A DNA stretch of 64,000 nucleotides, taken from Saururus chinensis (lineage: Eukaryota; Streptophyta; Magnoliopsida; Piperales; Saururaceae). Shown here in pieces: positions 22,613 through 34,398 of this stretch; position 1 is the first letter of the stretch; the number at the start of each line of letters is the position of its first letter. The notes beneath the pieces were generated by a model. The model worked only from the letters and a program-made list of their open reading frames with translations. It was not told the DNA's origin and searched no databases. The stretch spans positions 12,648,001-12,712,000 of the forward strand of contig CP141150.1 in assembly GCA_035235625.1 (NCBI GenBank). Reading direction: 5' to 3'. The position numbers were made by a program, and so were the translations under genes.

Positions 22613-23479
22613 CTTACTAAAGACTTACTTGAGTGCCGACCATGACAAGGTTGTATAAGAGTGTAAAGTTTTTAGAGTTCCGCTGGTGGTGACATGCCCC
22701 AAACAAAGTTCCAAAGAATTCATGTTGGGTACCCTTGCAATGAGCTTAGCCAAGAGTTCATTGTTCTGGAGTTTCTTTGGCAGTAATGGACATCCACGAG
22801 GATATGAATAAATTTATAGGGTTTTACATTCCCAAATTCTAGTAAATTGGGCTTGAGGCAATGAGAAATATTGAAGGGTATAAGACAAAGAACATTTTAT
22901 TAAGTTTCCAGGTATGTATGAGAGTTTTTCAAAATTTCAAATTATGTAAGTAGGAAATGAGGATATTAGGATATTACTAGGGTCCATATAGATGCTTTCT
23001 TTTCAACATAACAATGTTAAAGGGCTTACGCAAAATACGACCTACCCAGTTAAGCCTCTACGCTATCCTATAATTTCCTTTTCTAAAAAGAATGCGGCTA
23101 TTTGTACCCTATTAAACTCCTTTGTCTCCTATTTCCTACATACCCGAACCCTACCAACTAAAATATCTCCCCTATCTCCCACATATAAAAATATATTCAC
23201 ATTTTTTTACCCCATGACTTCCCCTCTCCTTCTATGGCTTTGACGGTGGTCTCGTCTTAGCCCTCCTCTTTTTTGGTCGGAACCACAAGCTGTGGTCAGC
23301 TAGTGGCCTACAACACCCAACCAGAACTAGCAGCTGCATAGAGAAGAAAAGAAAAAAAAAGAAGAAGGGGGAAGAAGAAGCCTTTGCCATCATCACCTCG
23401 CCAGAGTTGGAAAAATATGCTATTTGTTTTGGTTTTTAAATCTTAGAGGAAGTAAGAAGAAATTAATAAAAAAATAGGA
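22613..23479. other. Intergenic sequence, no gene seen
   Basis: 22985-23300 is pyrimidine-rich with 'acatataaaaatatattc', vaguely like 45700-45770. No supported feature. Confidence 0.35.
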
Positions 23480-24028
23480 AGAAATTGATGTGGAAAAGAT
23501 GGGGTAATAATTTTTTTGCTCTGTATAAAGGACGAAAGAGTTTACTAAATAGCCACATTCGTTTTTTAAATACATCCATTTTTATTTTTCTAAGAGAAAA
23601 CGGGCCCTGTGCTAAGAAGTTAGAAACTCAATCGCACGCAAAGTTTCTAATTTGTCAATGCAAGAAATTGATGTGGAAAAGATGGGGTAATAATTTTTTT
23701 GCTCTGTATAAAGGACGAAAGAGTTTACTAAATAGCCACATTCGTTTTTTAAATACATCCATTTTTATTTTTCTAAGAGAAAACGGGCCCTGTGCTAAGA
23801 AGTTAGAAACTCAATCGCACGCAAAGTTTCTAATTTGTCAATGCAAGAAATTGATGTGGAAAAGATGGGGTAATAATTTTTTTGCTCTGTATAAAGGACG
23901 AAAGAGTTTACTAAATAGCCACATTCGTTTTTTAAATACATCCATTTTTATTTTTCTAAGAGAAAACGGGCCCTGTGCTAAGAAGTTAGAAACTCAATCG
24001 CACGCAAAGTTTCTAATTTGTCAATGCA
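23480..24028. repeat. 183-bp tandem repeat, three identical copies
   Basis: Units start 23480, 23663 and 23846 (agaaattgatgtgg...) and end in '...ttgtcaatgca'. The copies read identical base for base, so the expansion is recent or homogenised. Because 183 is divisible by three and the unit lacks a stop in one frame, an artificial 201-codon frame results; each unit would encode MWKRWGNNFF...KFLICQC. No homology or start context supports translation. The array lies about 330 bases beyond the stop codon of the RING-H2 gene. Confidence 0.95.
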
Positions 24029-24353
24029 ATATTCTTACCGCTTACTCGATAAGCTTACCGTTTACCGAGAAGAAAGATACCACCTTGTAAGTAACACTTA
24101 AATTTCGTAAACTTAAATCTAGCCGTAGTATATTCTCTTATCCTTTCTCCATCATGAGCTTTTTTTAACGCCTTTTTGAGTGACTGAAACGACAACAAAG
24201 TGGCGTGTGGATGGAAATCTACAATGAAAGTGCTACATATGCTTGCCCTGGCCAGGAGCCCTTGCCACTCTCGTGCCCCTACATAGCCCCATGCCACATA
24301 AATGTAGCATTTTGGAAAGTAAAATGGAATAGAAAAGGCAGCAACTATATAGC

Positions 24354-27229
24354 TCATGAAACGACTTCGGCAACACTGATCCTACACATGGGGCAAGATC
24401 TATGTTGGATAAGCCAAGCATCAATGCAGTCAGCATGGAATAAATGGCAGCAAACGGGCAATCTGCGGGCTCTCTGTCCCTCCTTGAAACCCTGGAATTG
24501 CAAATCGCAACAGGTTTTTACTCAATTCTGTGATTACTATATATAGAAAACTTACTGTGTATGACAAGACTAGTTTCCCACTTACCTGGAGGCAGACGGC
24601 GCAGGTAACATCTCCGTAAGCACTTACCTTGCTGGAACTTACTCTGAATTCCGGAAGCTTTTGCACTGATTCCCATGTCATCCCTTCCTTGTTGACTATG
24701 TCGAATATGTCATCATAGATTGAGGCAAAGTCCCCACTCTGAAGATTGTTGATCTGAAGATGGTAAATTCCTTTTTTATCATTAATACGTTTAACATATT
24801 TGCCATATATCCCATATAAATGGAAGATGAATGACAAGGTAGGTTTATGCGTACGTGAAAATAGTGCTCCTCACTAATAGGTAATGGACACGTGCAACAA
24901 TTCGTGTGCCCAAAATGAAAATGGTGTATACGTGTCCATCACCCATTGGTAAAGATCGCACAATTTTTACTTATGCCAAAGTGTACCTAATAATTTCTCC
25001 ACGGGATGACCCTTGTGGGAAATCTTAGTTTAATTTTACCTGCCACTGGTACACCTTGAGTATCCCATCCATCAGGCTTGCAAAAATAGCTGTCTGGATT
25101 CGCAAACCAACCCAAAAAAAATTTTAAAATTAGATCAGCTCTAAATTATTTTGTTTACCGGTGCTAAATTGTTTGGTGTAGTGTTAATCGTCATTCTTTC
25201 TTCTTGTGGGTCAGCTTTAAATAATGGACTCCTTGTGATATAAAGAAAAGTAGTCAAATAAGTTTGGACAACTTGTCACCTAAAGGCTTCCATTTACTTA
25301 ACATGTGCTATCTTTGTCACCGGCGAGCTAGTCCCATCTCTCTCCTTTGACTGCCCTTTTGCTAATTTGGTTTGAAATACGTTACTGGTTACGTTTTTAA
25401 GATGATCATGGGAAATATTGTTTTTGATTTCCAAGGATAATTTCGTTGCAGATTCGTTCCATCAAACATAATAAGTGTGCGGCCCTCCTTAAGTACCATT
25501 TAATTAATATTGTATCACTTTTACGACTATATGCACCCCAATAATCTCTTTAATATCTTATTTTACTGATAAATTTATTTATAAGGTTATTGAGTTATGG
25601 AGGAGATTATTGAGGTATATATAGACTCATTCTTCTTTTATATAGAATGGTTCTCTGGAAAAATATTTGTTTCAAAGCTAAACGACTTTGTTTCTGGTTT
25701 TGCCTAACCTTCCTCAAGATGAGAGAAGATATATTTTGGTCCTCCTTATATAGTACCCGCTATTAAGTGGGAGTCATTAATTATAAAGATCAAAGGCACA
25801 TGCGCTAGCGCATATGCATTAAGCACATAACTTACATTAACATATATGTGTAGTCGATGTACATATTGATTGACCCCTGTATGTATGGAGGATATCTTGG
25901 TAGACATCTTCAAGGAGGACCATAAAAATATAAAGAAAACATGATGGGACGTTTTGGCCGCTGCTCGACATCGTTAGAATGAACCGTTTTTATATGAAAA
26001 TAATTGCCAAACAACCCCGAATAAAGAGAGTAGAATATTTTTTATGATAAGAAAGAAGCCCCAGCTCATGCTTTGAATCATTATTATACGCCTAAGTTCC
26101 TCAAGTTTCTAAAAAATAAAATCTTTCAGCAGTGTCCCTTTCTTAGTGAACTTTGGATTGATTTAAAAACCCCAATCTTTGTTGTCTTTTATGTTTTCTC
26201 TTTCGTTTTTTGTGTCGAATAGCTGACTAGAAATTGGTTACATAATTGATGAATTTGCTTTATCCATTCACTCAGAAAGTGGGGCTTCCCACGGTCCCAC
26301 CCTCCTTACTTTTGCATATTTGGACTATCATAATACTACCGATATTCAGCTTCTTAATTTTGATGGAAACATCAGGACGCTAGCGTAGGTTAGTATCAGT
26401 TAGCATTAAAAAAAAATTGTTTAAAAAAACTACAAGAATGAAATAAAAAACAATAAAATTGTGTATCTTTCTTCATGCACTCATGCAATAATACCGACCT
26501 TGGACAAGGATTCTTCCATAGTACAGAAGGAATCGAGAGCGTCAGTGGACGTAACTGAGCCTGCAACCAGCCCAATGATTGTGCCCCGGATAAATCCAGC
26601 TTCCGTTATCAGTCCAGCAATGGCCCCGGTCACTGCTCCAACAACCGCACCCGCTGCAAGAAAGGAACGAAAGAAACGAATCAGATTGCATTTATAACTA
26701 TGCAAGGTAACACTAGACGAGTTCTATATTAAAGTGTAAACAAGCTAATATTTAGTTCTTTTCTTTACTCTTCTTCCTCTTCACATCTTATTCAGAAATA
26801 TAATAATATATTAAAATATAAAAAAAAATAAAAATAAAAATAAAAATAAAAATTTAATTTTTTAAGAGTCTAAAGTTTTTGTCAACAACTATGATATAAC
26901 ATGGAATATGGAATTAGAGCTCCAAGTTGTTCTGGGAAGTCCTGGTTTTAGTTTCCCTGATTGAAAACTGATAGAAGATTTATATCCATGCAAGGAATGG
27001 ATGAATGATCATATGAACAGTATGTTTGAGAAGATTTATATTCGCGCAAGGAATGGATGAATGAAAATTCTATGAAGAATATGTTTGGCGTAAAACGCTC
27101 AGCAAAGGCACCGTGTAGAAGGAGATATACATATCTTCAGCGCCTACCCAGTGATAAAACAAAAGTGGATGCCCAATAAGCAATGATTCTCAAGCCCCTC
27201 AACCAAGTTTCAGCTGCAAAGCATTCCAT
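24354..27229 (-). CDS. RING-H2 E3 ubiquitin ligase, NEP1-interacting-protein (NIP/ATL-like) type, five exons
   Basis: Reconstructed from GT-AG sites: exons 27229-27148, 26653-26499, 25093-25040, 24753-24586 and 24491-24354; phases agree and give 198 residues. Residues about 5-60 hold two glycine/alanine-rich membrane-type segments (FVLSLAGAVVGAVTGAIAGL; GTIIGLVAGSVTS) followed by DSFCTMEESLSK, a hallmark of NIP1/NIP2-like proteins. Then comes KVYQWQ, then DDIFDIVNKEGMTWESVQKLPEF. A complete RING-H2 ends the protein: CAVC, then CCHLFHADC, IDAWLIQH, CPMC, with all eight zinc ligands. Known relatives are membrane E3 ligases; some tether NEP to thylakoids. Oddities: exon 2 uses a weak donor GTCGGT, exon 4 has two in-frame acceptors 15 bases apart, and the protein is shorter than the roughly 230 residues I recall. 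The start is the first Met after an in-frame stop; upstream exons cannot be excluded. Confidence 0.82.
26818..26862. repeat. AAATA-type microsatellite in intron 1 of the RING-H2 gene
   Basis: Short run of aaaat/aaaata units within the intron between 27148 and 26653. Confidence 0.7.
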
Positions 27230-28216
27230 TGCTGTATCAAAAGACCGATCTTTCCCCCGCTCTTTAGGAATGCTTCTCTGGGTATCAAGTATCTTAAGAA
27301 AATGCTAGGTAGATCTGTTCATGAACACAACTATATAGAAAACGTTGGTTCATTTATGAAAATACACATACGTCTCCATCTGGCGAGAGCAACCAAATAT
27401 TGAAGACCATATTTAATATATATCACCCACTCTATTAATGGCACAATTTGGGACTTTGACTAACTACTTTCCAAACATGGAAGACTAATTTATATATAAT
27501 CCATAACGCCGCCGTAGGATCTCTATGACACAATTTCGGTTTGCCTAAGTCCAAATTTAGAAGACCAATTTATATAGAAAAAGTTAATATGTATCATGGG
27601 CAGGAGGGCAGATCCAAACTCACCTGCTCGGTGAATAATACAGAAATTGCAATAGTTCTATTAGATATTTTAAAATGAATTAAATTTGCAAAACTTAATA
27701 AAATTATTAATATGGGACCGAGGGAATATTAATCAACACCAAGAATAGAGGATGTCTTGAGTCCCTTGACAAAGCAGACAGTGGTTAATAGTGGCCACCC
27801 ATTAACGCTTGGCATGTGGAACCGGCTGCTGCTGGAGGGATCCCCATTCGTACTGGAATGCTTGCTCGACGAACTGTCGACAGAAAGTCCGAGGGGGGTC
27901 TGATAGAAGCACCTCTATTCAGTGGATAGGAGTCAATGTTGGCGAACATTTATGTTTTGTGGACCGCTGCCTTGAGAATGGCCTAACGACTGGTCGTTCT
28001 TGTGCGAGGGCTGGTGCCCCTGTATTTTTAGGTGAATTTAAGTCTTATGGCCAAAGAGACCATCAAGTTGTCCGTGTGAGGCAGGCTTTTTTTTAAAGTA
28101 TATATGAGGCATATACATATTATAAAGTACATTTCAAACATTTCATTTTTTCTTTGATGTTCTTGTACTTGTTCTTCCCTCTTTAATTGTATTTCTTTTT
28201 CTTTTGAAGTACTAAT
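27230..28216. other. Upstream region of the RING-H2 gene; one coding-like block not identified
   Basis: 27655-27735 is a worn Stowaway-like sequence ending 'gaccgagggaatatt'. 27800-28090 is less AT-rich; in one frame it reads PAAAGGIPIRTGMLARRTVDRKS then a stop, in another a 95-codon frame (27809-28096). I recognise neither. A short gene fragment is possible. Confidence 0.3.
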
Positions 28217-29690
28217 CAATGTTTTAAAACTCGGCCCAGACCCCGACTCGGACCCCGACCCAGATTAGTGACTAGGCTGGGTCAACCCGGTTGAATTGTA
28301 GGTTAACCGGGGTTAACCCGGAAGATGACATCACCACTTTAAAAAAATTTACAAAAATTTCCCCTTGCCAATTGGATAACTGAACCTAAAATGCCCATAC
28401 AAAACTAAAAAATTTGTACTATTATCCAGAAAAAAAAGAACTCTAGTATGATTTGTAAGGAAAAAATATAATTAAAAAAAAGTGAAAATATCATTATCAG
28501 ATAAGCTTCGACAATCCCACGGCTATAGCAATAAAAAAATCAAAATTCAAGCCAGGATTGACTATTCAACTCGAACAGTCCCCTTTTATTACACAAACAA
28601 CCATGACTTCTCAAGTGCCTCATGAGAAAAGGGGCAATAATTACTGGGACCTCACAATAATTCAGCCTCTTGAGTTGAAGTAAATTACCGGGAAGCCCTT
28701 ATGTGATCCCATGTTCTTCACTTCTATTTTCGGCTGCCTGCTGGGAGCCGGTTCCTTTGTTCTAGAGTCCGGCGGTTTCCTCTGAGATGGATCATCCTTC
28801 GATAATGAAAATTCTTGTAGACGATGAGGTTTTTCAAATATAATTGGTTTACTCTTTTTTTTGTTCTGTAATTTTGTGAAATTTGTGTGTTGGTGTGTGC
28901 GGTGTTTGCTTAACTGGGTTGATGGATCGGGCGGATGAAAGCTAGTATTCAGGGGCGGATGTGGATGCAATTACTGCTGAGTTGTATGATTTTTGTTTAC
29001 CTCTAATGTAGCCGGCGGTACAAGGCGGAGTGCGAGTAGAGGTAGCTGCTTGAGGAGGCTATCTGTTGGGCCTGAGACGAAGAGAAAGGCTGCGGCTTGG
29101 TAGTCGTGTGAGGCTAGCAGGAAGGGCGAAGGCAGGCCAAAGCAAGAAAAGAGGGAGTGGACGGTGGAGGGAGACTGGGACAGAGGGGAGAGGTGGAGTT
29201 CTAGCCAGAGACCAATGTGAGGAAGAGAAGGAGATGACAAAAGAGTAAAGTGTCGTAGCGGCGGAAGAGAGGAGGGTGGGACGGAGATTGACTGGAGAGA
29301 TGGAGATTTGGTGGCACTAGGCAGAGGCGAGAATAAGGGAAAAGAGAAAGGAAAAGAAGATTAATGGAGAAGACTCATCGGTGAATCGCCGGATTTTTGC
29401 CGGAGAAACGCCTTGCTTCGATCGCAGCCGCTGCTCACTATCGCCCCCAAATCGCCCACGGCCCCAAAGGTCTCGAACTCCCAATGGCGAAGGCTCAAGG
29501 ACTTAGTCGATCGTAATAAATTTTTTTTAACCCGGACCGGACCACCGCGTAACCGGTTTAACCGGCTGGGTCACGCTAACCCGGCCGGGTTAAACCGACC
29601 CGAAAATTTGATTGAACCGGCCCATTTTTAACAATGAGTCCGGTTGAACCTGGTCGGACCGGCCGGTCCGGTCCGGTTTTTAAAACACTG
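28217..29690. mobile_element. hAT-type nonautonomous element (family A), 1.47 kb
   Basis: Left end CAATGTTTTAAAACTCGGCC; right end GGTCCGGTTTTTAAAACACTG. Perfect 8-bp target duplication GTACTAAT at 28209-28216 and 29691-29698. Subterminal repeats of 'aacccgg/ccgggtt' and 'accggtttaaccgg' lie at both ends. The interior (28660-29500) is purine- and GC-rich, unlike the AT-rich surroundings, and may be a captured host segment, but I could not name it. No transposase frame. Confidence 0.88.
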
Positions 29691-29698
29691 GTACTAAT

Positions 29699-30088
29699 AT
29701 ATCATTTTGTGGGGCCACCGACGTTGGGTGGGGGTTGTTGGTATCAGGCAAGGGTCACCACCGAGCCAACTTTTTATCTTATCAACATCACTCCTCTAGG
29801 GGTCCACCGACATTGGGTGGTGGTGCAAGGTGAACATGATAGATTGCAATTATGTCAAATGGATCAAGCTACTACCATGCACAATTTTCCTCTCTTTTGA
29901 ATTACATTAATCACAAAAAATAGAGAGAAATGATAGAGGAAGAAGTTTTCTTCTTCTTCTTCTTCTTCTTCAATAAAATCAAAGAAAAAACTACACAAGA
30001 CTCTCAAATTGGCGTGAAGTGCTTATAGAAGCCCTAGTGGCATCAATCATAAATAGCATAGTTCAAACTACTACTAAAACTCAATTTA
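29699..30088. other. Spacer with (TTC)8 microsatellite
   Basis: 29948-29971 is eight ttc units. A pair of similar blocks, 'ccaccgacgttgggtgg' and 'ccaccgacattgggtgg', lies at 29714 and 29806. No gene. Confidence 0.5.
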
Positions 30089-30565
30089 CACTATAAAAAA
30101 ATTATTATTACGTATGGCATCACAATAAAAGGTGTTGCTAAAACCTATTTTTTGCAACACCTTTGTAAGCTTTGCAAAAAAATTTACTATTTGTGATGCT
30201 TAATCCTAAGTGTCACAAATAGGATACCAATTTGTGATGTTTGATAAAAGGCGTTGTAAATAAAATAAGTTCATAAAAAAAATTAATATACTATTTGCTA
30301 CATTTATGGTTATACATAGCAAATATGCAATAGTATTTGCAACATTTTCGATAATCATCACAAATAGTTAACACTATTTGCGACATTTCTAAATAAATGT
30401 CGCAAGTAGTAAGGTTTATTAAAAAAATTATAATGGGCTATTTGCAACACTCATTAAAGGTGTCGCAAATAGTCCATAAAAGTTGTGACATTTCTAAACA
30501 AACGTCGCAATTGTTAATACTATTTGTGACACTTCTCATAAGCGTCACAAATAGTTAATTATAAT
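30089..30565. mobile_element. CACTA-like (En/Spm) terminus with subterminal repeat array
   Basis: Begins CACTATAAAAAAATTATTA at 30089, a CACTA-type end, followed by about a dozen copies of 'atttg(t/c)gac(a/g)' in both orientations (for example 30210, 30345, 30375, 30440, 30500, 30545). Dense subterminal repeats of this kind are typical of CACTA ends in plants. The other terminus was not found. Confidence 0.65.
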
Positions 30566-30585
30566 TTTATTTAGAATGAACCTAA

Positions 30586-30633
30586 CTCTCTCTCTCTCTT
30601 CTCTCCCTCCTCACTCTGTCTTCTCATTTCTCT

Positions 30634-30704
<71 letters not shown>
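30586..30704. repeat. Compound (CT)n(TA)n microsatellite
   Basis: CT runs interrupted at 30600-30640, then a pure CT tract to 30681 and a TA tract to 30704. It abuts the 3' end of the LINE on the minus strand and generates Glu-Arg-rich chance frames. Confidence 0.9.
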
Positions 30705-30715
30705 CACTCTCCTCT

Positions 30716-33700
30716 TTTTTAATAATTGCAATTGCATTAAAAAAACCGGGGTGAAGCCCAGAAAAAAAGCTTGCAACCCTGATACCCACAAGCTAGGAGC
30801 TAGGGGTGAACCATAGAAACCAAACATGTATCTTACAAACCAAGAGCTAAGAAATAACCATGTCAGAAACGAAAAATAAACCAAGCAAACCACCCCCTAA
30901 ACACTAAAACAACCAAGATAACACACCGACAAGCCAGCAGAAGTCCCAAACAAGGGGAACAAAAATAAACTTTCACACAAGGAGAAAGCAAAAGCAAGCT
31001 ATAGAAGAATTCAAAGGCCGACCATGCCCAAGCTCTTAATAGAAATGTTACATCACACTACGCATTCCAAAAATCAAATAAGAAAGGGCATGCGACACAC
31101 ACACTTTCTTTAACTTTGAATTCAATGAGAACTTCCTGCACTCGGTGGATGATGTCATGTGCAATAAAATATGTTTCATTCTTTTTGGTCTTCAAAGATT
31201 CTTCTATTCCTTTCACTCCAAATGAATGAAACATATATAGTGAAAACAGATTTAAGAACATCACCTGCCACTCAATTCTGACGAATGAAAGTCAAGAGCC
31301 ATTGGATCTCACTAGGGCCTTCCCTTTCAATCTGCATTTCATGAGAATAATTATCCACACAACCTTAGTAAAAAGACATTCAAAAAGGAGGTGCTGGATA
31401 TTTATTCTTTACAACGACATAAAGGACATCTACTAGCCAACCGAATCCCTCTTCTCTTCAAATTATCATGAGTTAAGAATCCAGCATTGAGAGCCAACCA
31501 AGAAAGAAAAGAATATCTACACACCTTATGCTTAAACCAAATTAAATTGAACCAATTTACCGCAGGCATATGGTGGTGGAACTAGTTCTAGGCACTCTTG
31601 AAAGAAAATTTTCCATTCGGATTTAGCCAACCATAGGAACCATCTTCTTCAATAAGAATAGGTTCAAGAAATCCATTACTTGATTAGTTCTTATTGTTAT
31701 TGGAGGCAAAAGATTCCACTCACCATACATCAAACTCACATTCCGTTTGTCATTCAAAGATCCACCCAACTGAATAATAGCATGATTCCCAAACATAGTA
31801 GCAAGGTTCACACCATCAGCCCATGTATCAATCCAAGTGAAGATATCAACCCCATTACCAACATTCAAGACACAACGAGTATGCATGGAGTTTTTCATCA
31901 ATAGAATACACTTCCATGTATAAGAACATGAACTGCTTTTTGCTCCCAAATTGATTGATGTTTTAAATAGACACCAAGCACCCACCGACACCAAAGTGTT
32001 TCCTTAGTAGTTGTCACCCTCCAAAATAGCTTTGCTAAACTTGCATTATTAATGTCTTTTATGCTCCTCACCCCAAAACCTCCTTCCTTAATTGACCGAC
32101 AAATATGCTTCCAATTAACCTTGTGGAAACCTGAATGGGTGGAATTACTCTTCCATAAAAATCTTAAAACAAACTTTCAATTTTCTTGTAAGCTCTTTTT
32201 GGAAGCTTGAAACATGACGTCCAAAAAAGATTGAGACCCCCAAGAACAATCTTGATCAACTCCAATCTCCCTGCATAAGAAAGAATGATAGATTTACACC
32301 CCTCTATCTGCTGAACTATGCGATCAAATAGAGGCTTACATGTTGTATAAGTAATTCTTTTAGAAGATAATACCAAGGTAACAAATTGGGAGAGAACCTA
32401 TTTGGAAGCCAAAAATATTACTGATTTCATCATTTATTTGACATCCAACTGAGAAGAAGATAATGTTTTTCAAATTATTAGCTTGAAGACCTGAGAAGCT
32501 TGTAAACTAATCAAGAGTTTCCTTCATACTTAGAGCTGAAGATGTGGATTCCTTAGAAAATAAAAAGACATCATCTGCAAAAAGAAAATGGAAAACTGGT
32601 GGTGCTCCTTGAAAATGTGGACCTTCAATGAGACATGTATTGCATTTTTTGTTCAAGCAAGCAAGTCAGACCTTCCATACACAAAGTAAATAAAAGGGGA
32701 GAGAGTGGACAACCTTGCTGGATACCAAATTGGCTTGTGAAATACCTATAATTAGACCCATTTATCATGACACTGAACGATGTTGAATACATACATTCCT
32801 TCACCCAATTTTGTCATAAGGGGTCAAACCCAAGCAAGGAGAGAACATTGATAATATAGTCCCATTTGAACTTGTCATAGGCTTTCCAAATATCCAATTT
32901 AATACAAAAACAAATTATCCTCCTATGTGATGCATATTATGCACGAGCTCATGTGCAAATAAAATATTTTCTCCAATCAACTGACCTTTAACAAAAGCCG
33001 AATTGATTATGATTCACCAAATCCGGAAGCACTATTGATAATCTATTTGCCAAAATTATAGTAATCACCTTATAAACATAGTTGCACAGAACAATAGGAT
33101 GGAAATCCTCAAACATTTGGGAGTTAGCTTTCTTCGGGATAAGAGTAAGAAATGTAAGATTGATTACCTTGAGATTGTTACCTCTCACAAAGAAGTATTT
33201 AACTGCATCAACAAAATTGGAGCCAACAATATCCCAAAAGGATGCTAGGAATTTCTTAAGAAAGCCATTTGGCCGAGGAGCTTTACCATTTTTAGAAGCA
33301 AACTTAACTCCACGAATCTCTTCCATGTCAACACTACTGCACAAGAATTGTGATTGAGTAACAGTTATTTTTTTATGAAAAGGAATGTTCACCTGGGTCT
33401 GCACGTCAGAAGGGATGGACAAGGATTTGAGGAAATTTTCTGCTTCCTTCGCAATGTCATCCGGGTTGTTAATTATGTTTCCTTCACCATCAATAATATC
33501 ATCACAATATCATGGAAAAACTTGGTACACTTTATCACCATCTCTTAGCCAATTTACCCTGGACTTTTGCTTATAAAAGCTCTCCAAATTCTTTTATTCT
33601 TGAATAACCTTCAATCTGGCATTCTTCTCTTCTAAATAAAGAACCTCATCAAGAGGATCAACTTGAAGGCGTGCTTGACTATCATGGAGCTATAGAGTAG

Positions 33701-34398
33701 CCTATTGGTGTTTGATTTTCACATCCCCAAAATGTTCCTTATTCCAATGCTTTATTTCAGTCTTCACCACTTGAAGTTTTTTGAACAAGACAAATAGAGG
33801 CTGCCCCTCAACATTTAGAGACCAGACACTCTACACAACCCCCATCAGAGAATCATCATTTAACCACATCGAATAAAACTTGAAGTGCTTTGGGCCTTGA
33901 GGAAACCTGGGCATCATATTAAAAATAATAGGACAATGATCAGAAATTCCCGACGGAGGACAAATAAGAGTATCGTGGGGATATAAAATCATCCACTCTA
34001 AATTAGCAAAACCCCGATCGAGATAGCTCATGACAAATCTAGAAGGGTGTTGACTATTTCTTCAAGTGAAGGCCACAGGGCAGAGAATTTCCTGCAAGCA
34101 TGAGTTAGAAATACATTCATTAAAATTTTCAAGCTCCCATTTTGGAGGAGTAGCACACCCTAATCTTTATTCATTCTGCCAAATAGGATTAATGTCGACG
34201 AAAAGTATCCACGGTCCTTCCATTTGAGTGTGGATTGACTTTACTCTAGATGTTGTGAATTGCCCTGGCCCACATCATGAAGGTGTAAAGAAGGAGAGGG
34301 GGGTCGACTCTGGCCTTCTGCGGGGCCTACTCGTTGATAGTGGTTACCGGTTGGTTGCTTTGCAAGCACCATAACGGGTTCCTTTCGTCTGTTAAAAT
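30716..34398 (-). mobile_element. L1-type LINE, ORF2 pseudogene (endonuclease, RT, zinc-finger region), part 1
   Basis: Minus-strand order: degenerate AP endonuclease about 34210-33830 (RGFANLEWM, GISDHCPIIF with the SDH motif); linker with YKQKSRVNWLRDGDKVY (about 33570); RT 33422-32500 with NGKAPRPNGF, FLTLIPKKA, FHPIVLCNYVYKVI, FAHELVHN, QQGCPLSPLLF and FADDVFLF at about 32567-32590 (catalytic FADD kept); AGRLELIKIVL about 32290-32250; RT-associated zinc region to about 31050. The 3' end lies by the microsatellite at 30705. Many stops and frameshifts, so inactive. The 5' part continues beyond the LTR that interrupts it at 34399-37701. Confidence 0.85.

Noticed and set aside
23480..24028. 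CRISPR array
   Set aside because: Units are directly adjacent without variable spacers; the genome is a plant nuclear one.
23485..24090. 201-codon open frame
   Set aside because: It is the 183-bp tandem repeat read through three times; no start context, domain or homology.
30571..30893. Frames with long Glu-Arg or Ile-Tyr runs
   Set aside because: Translation of the (CT)n(TA)n microsatellite.
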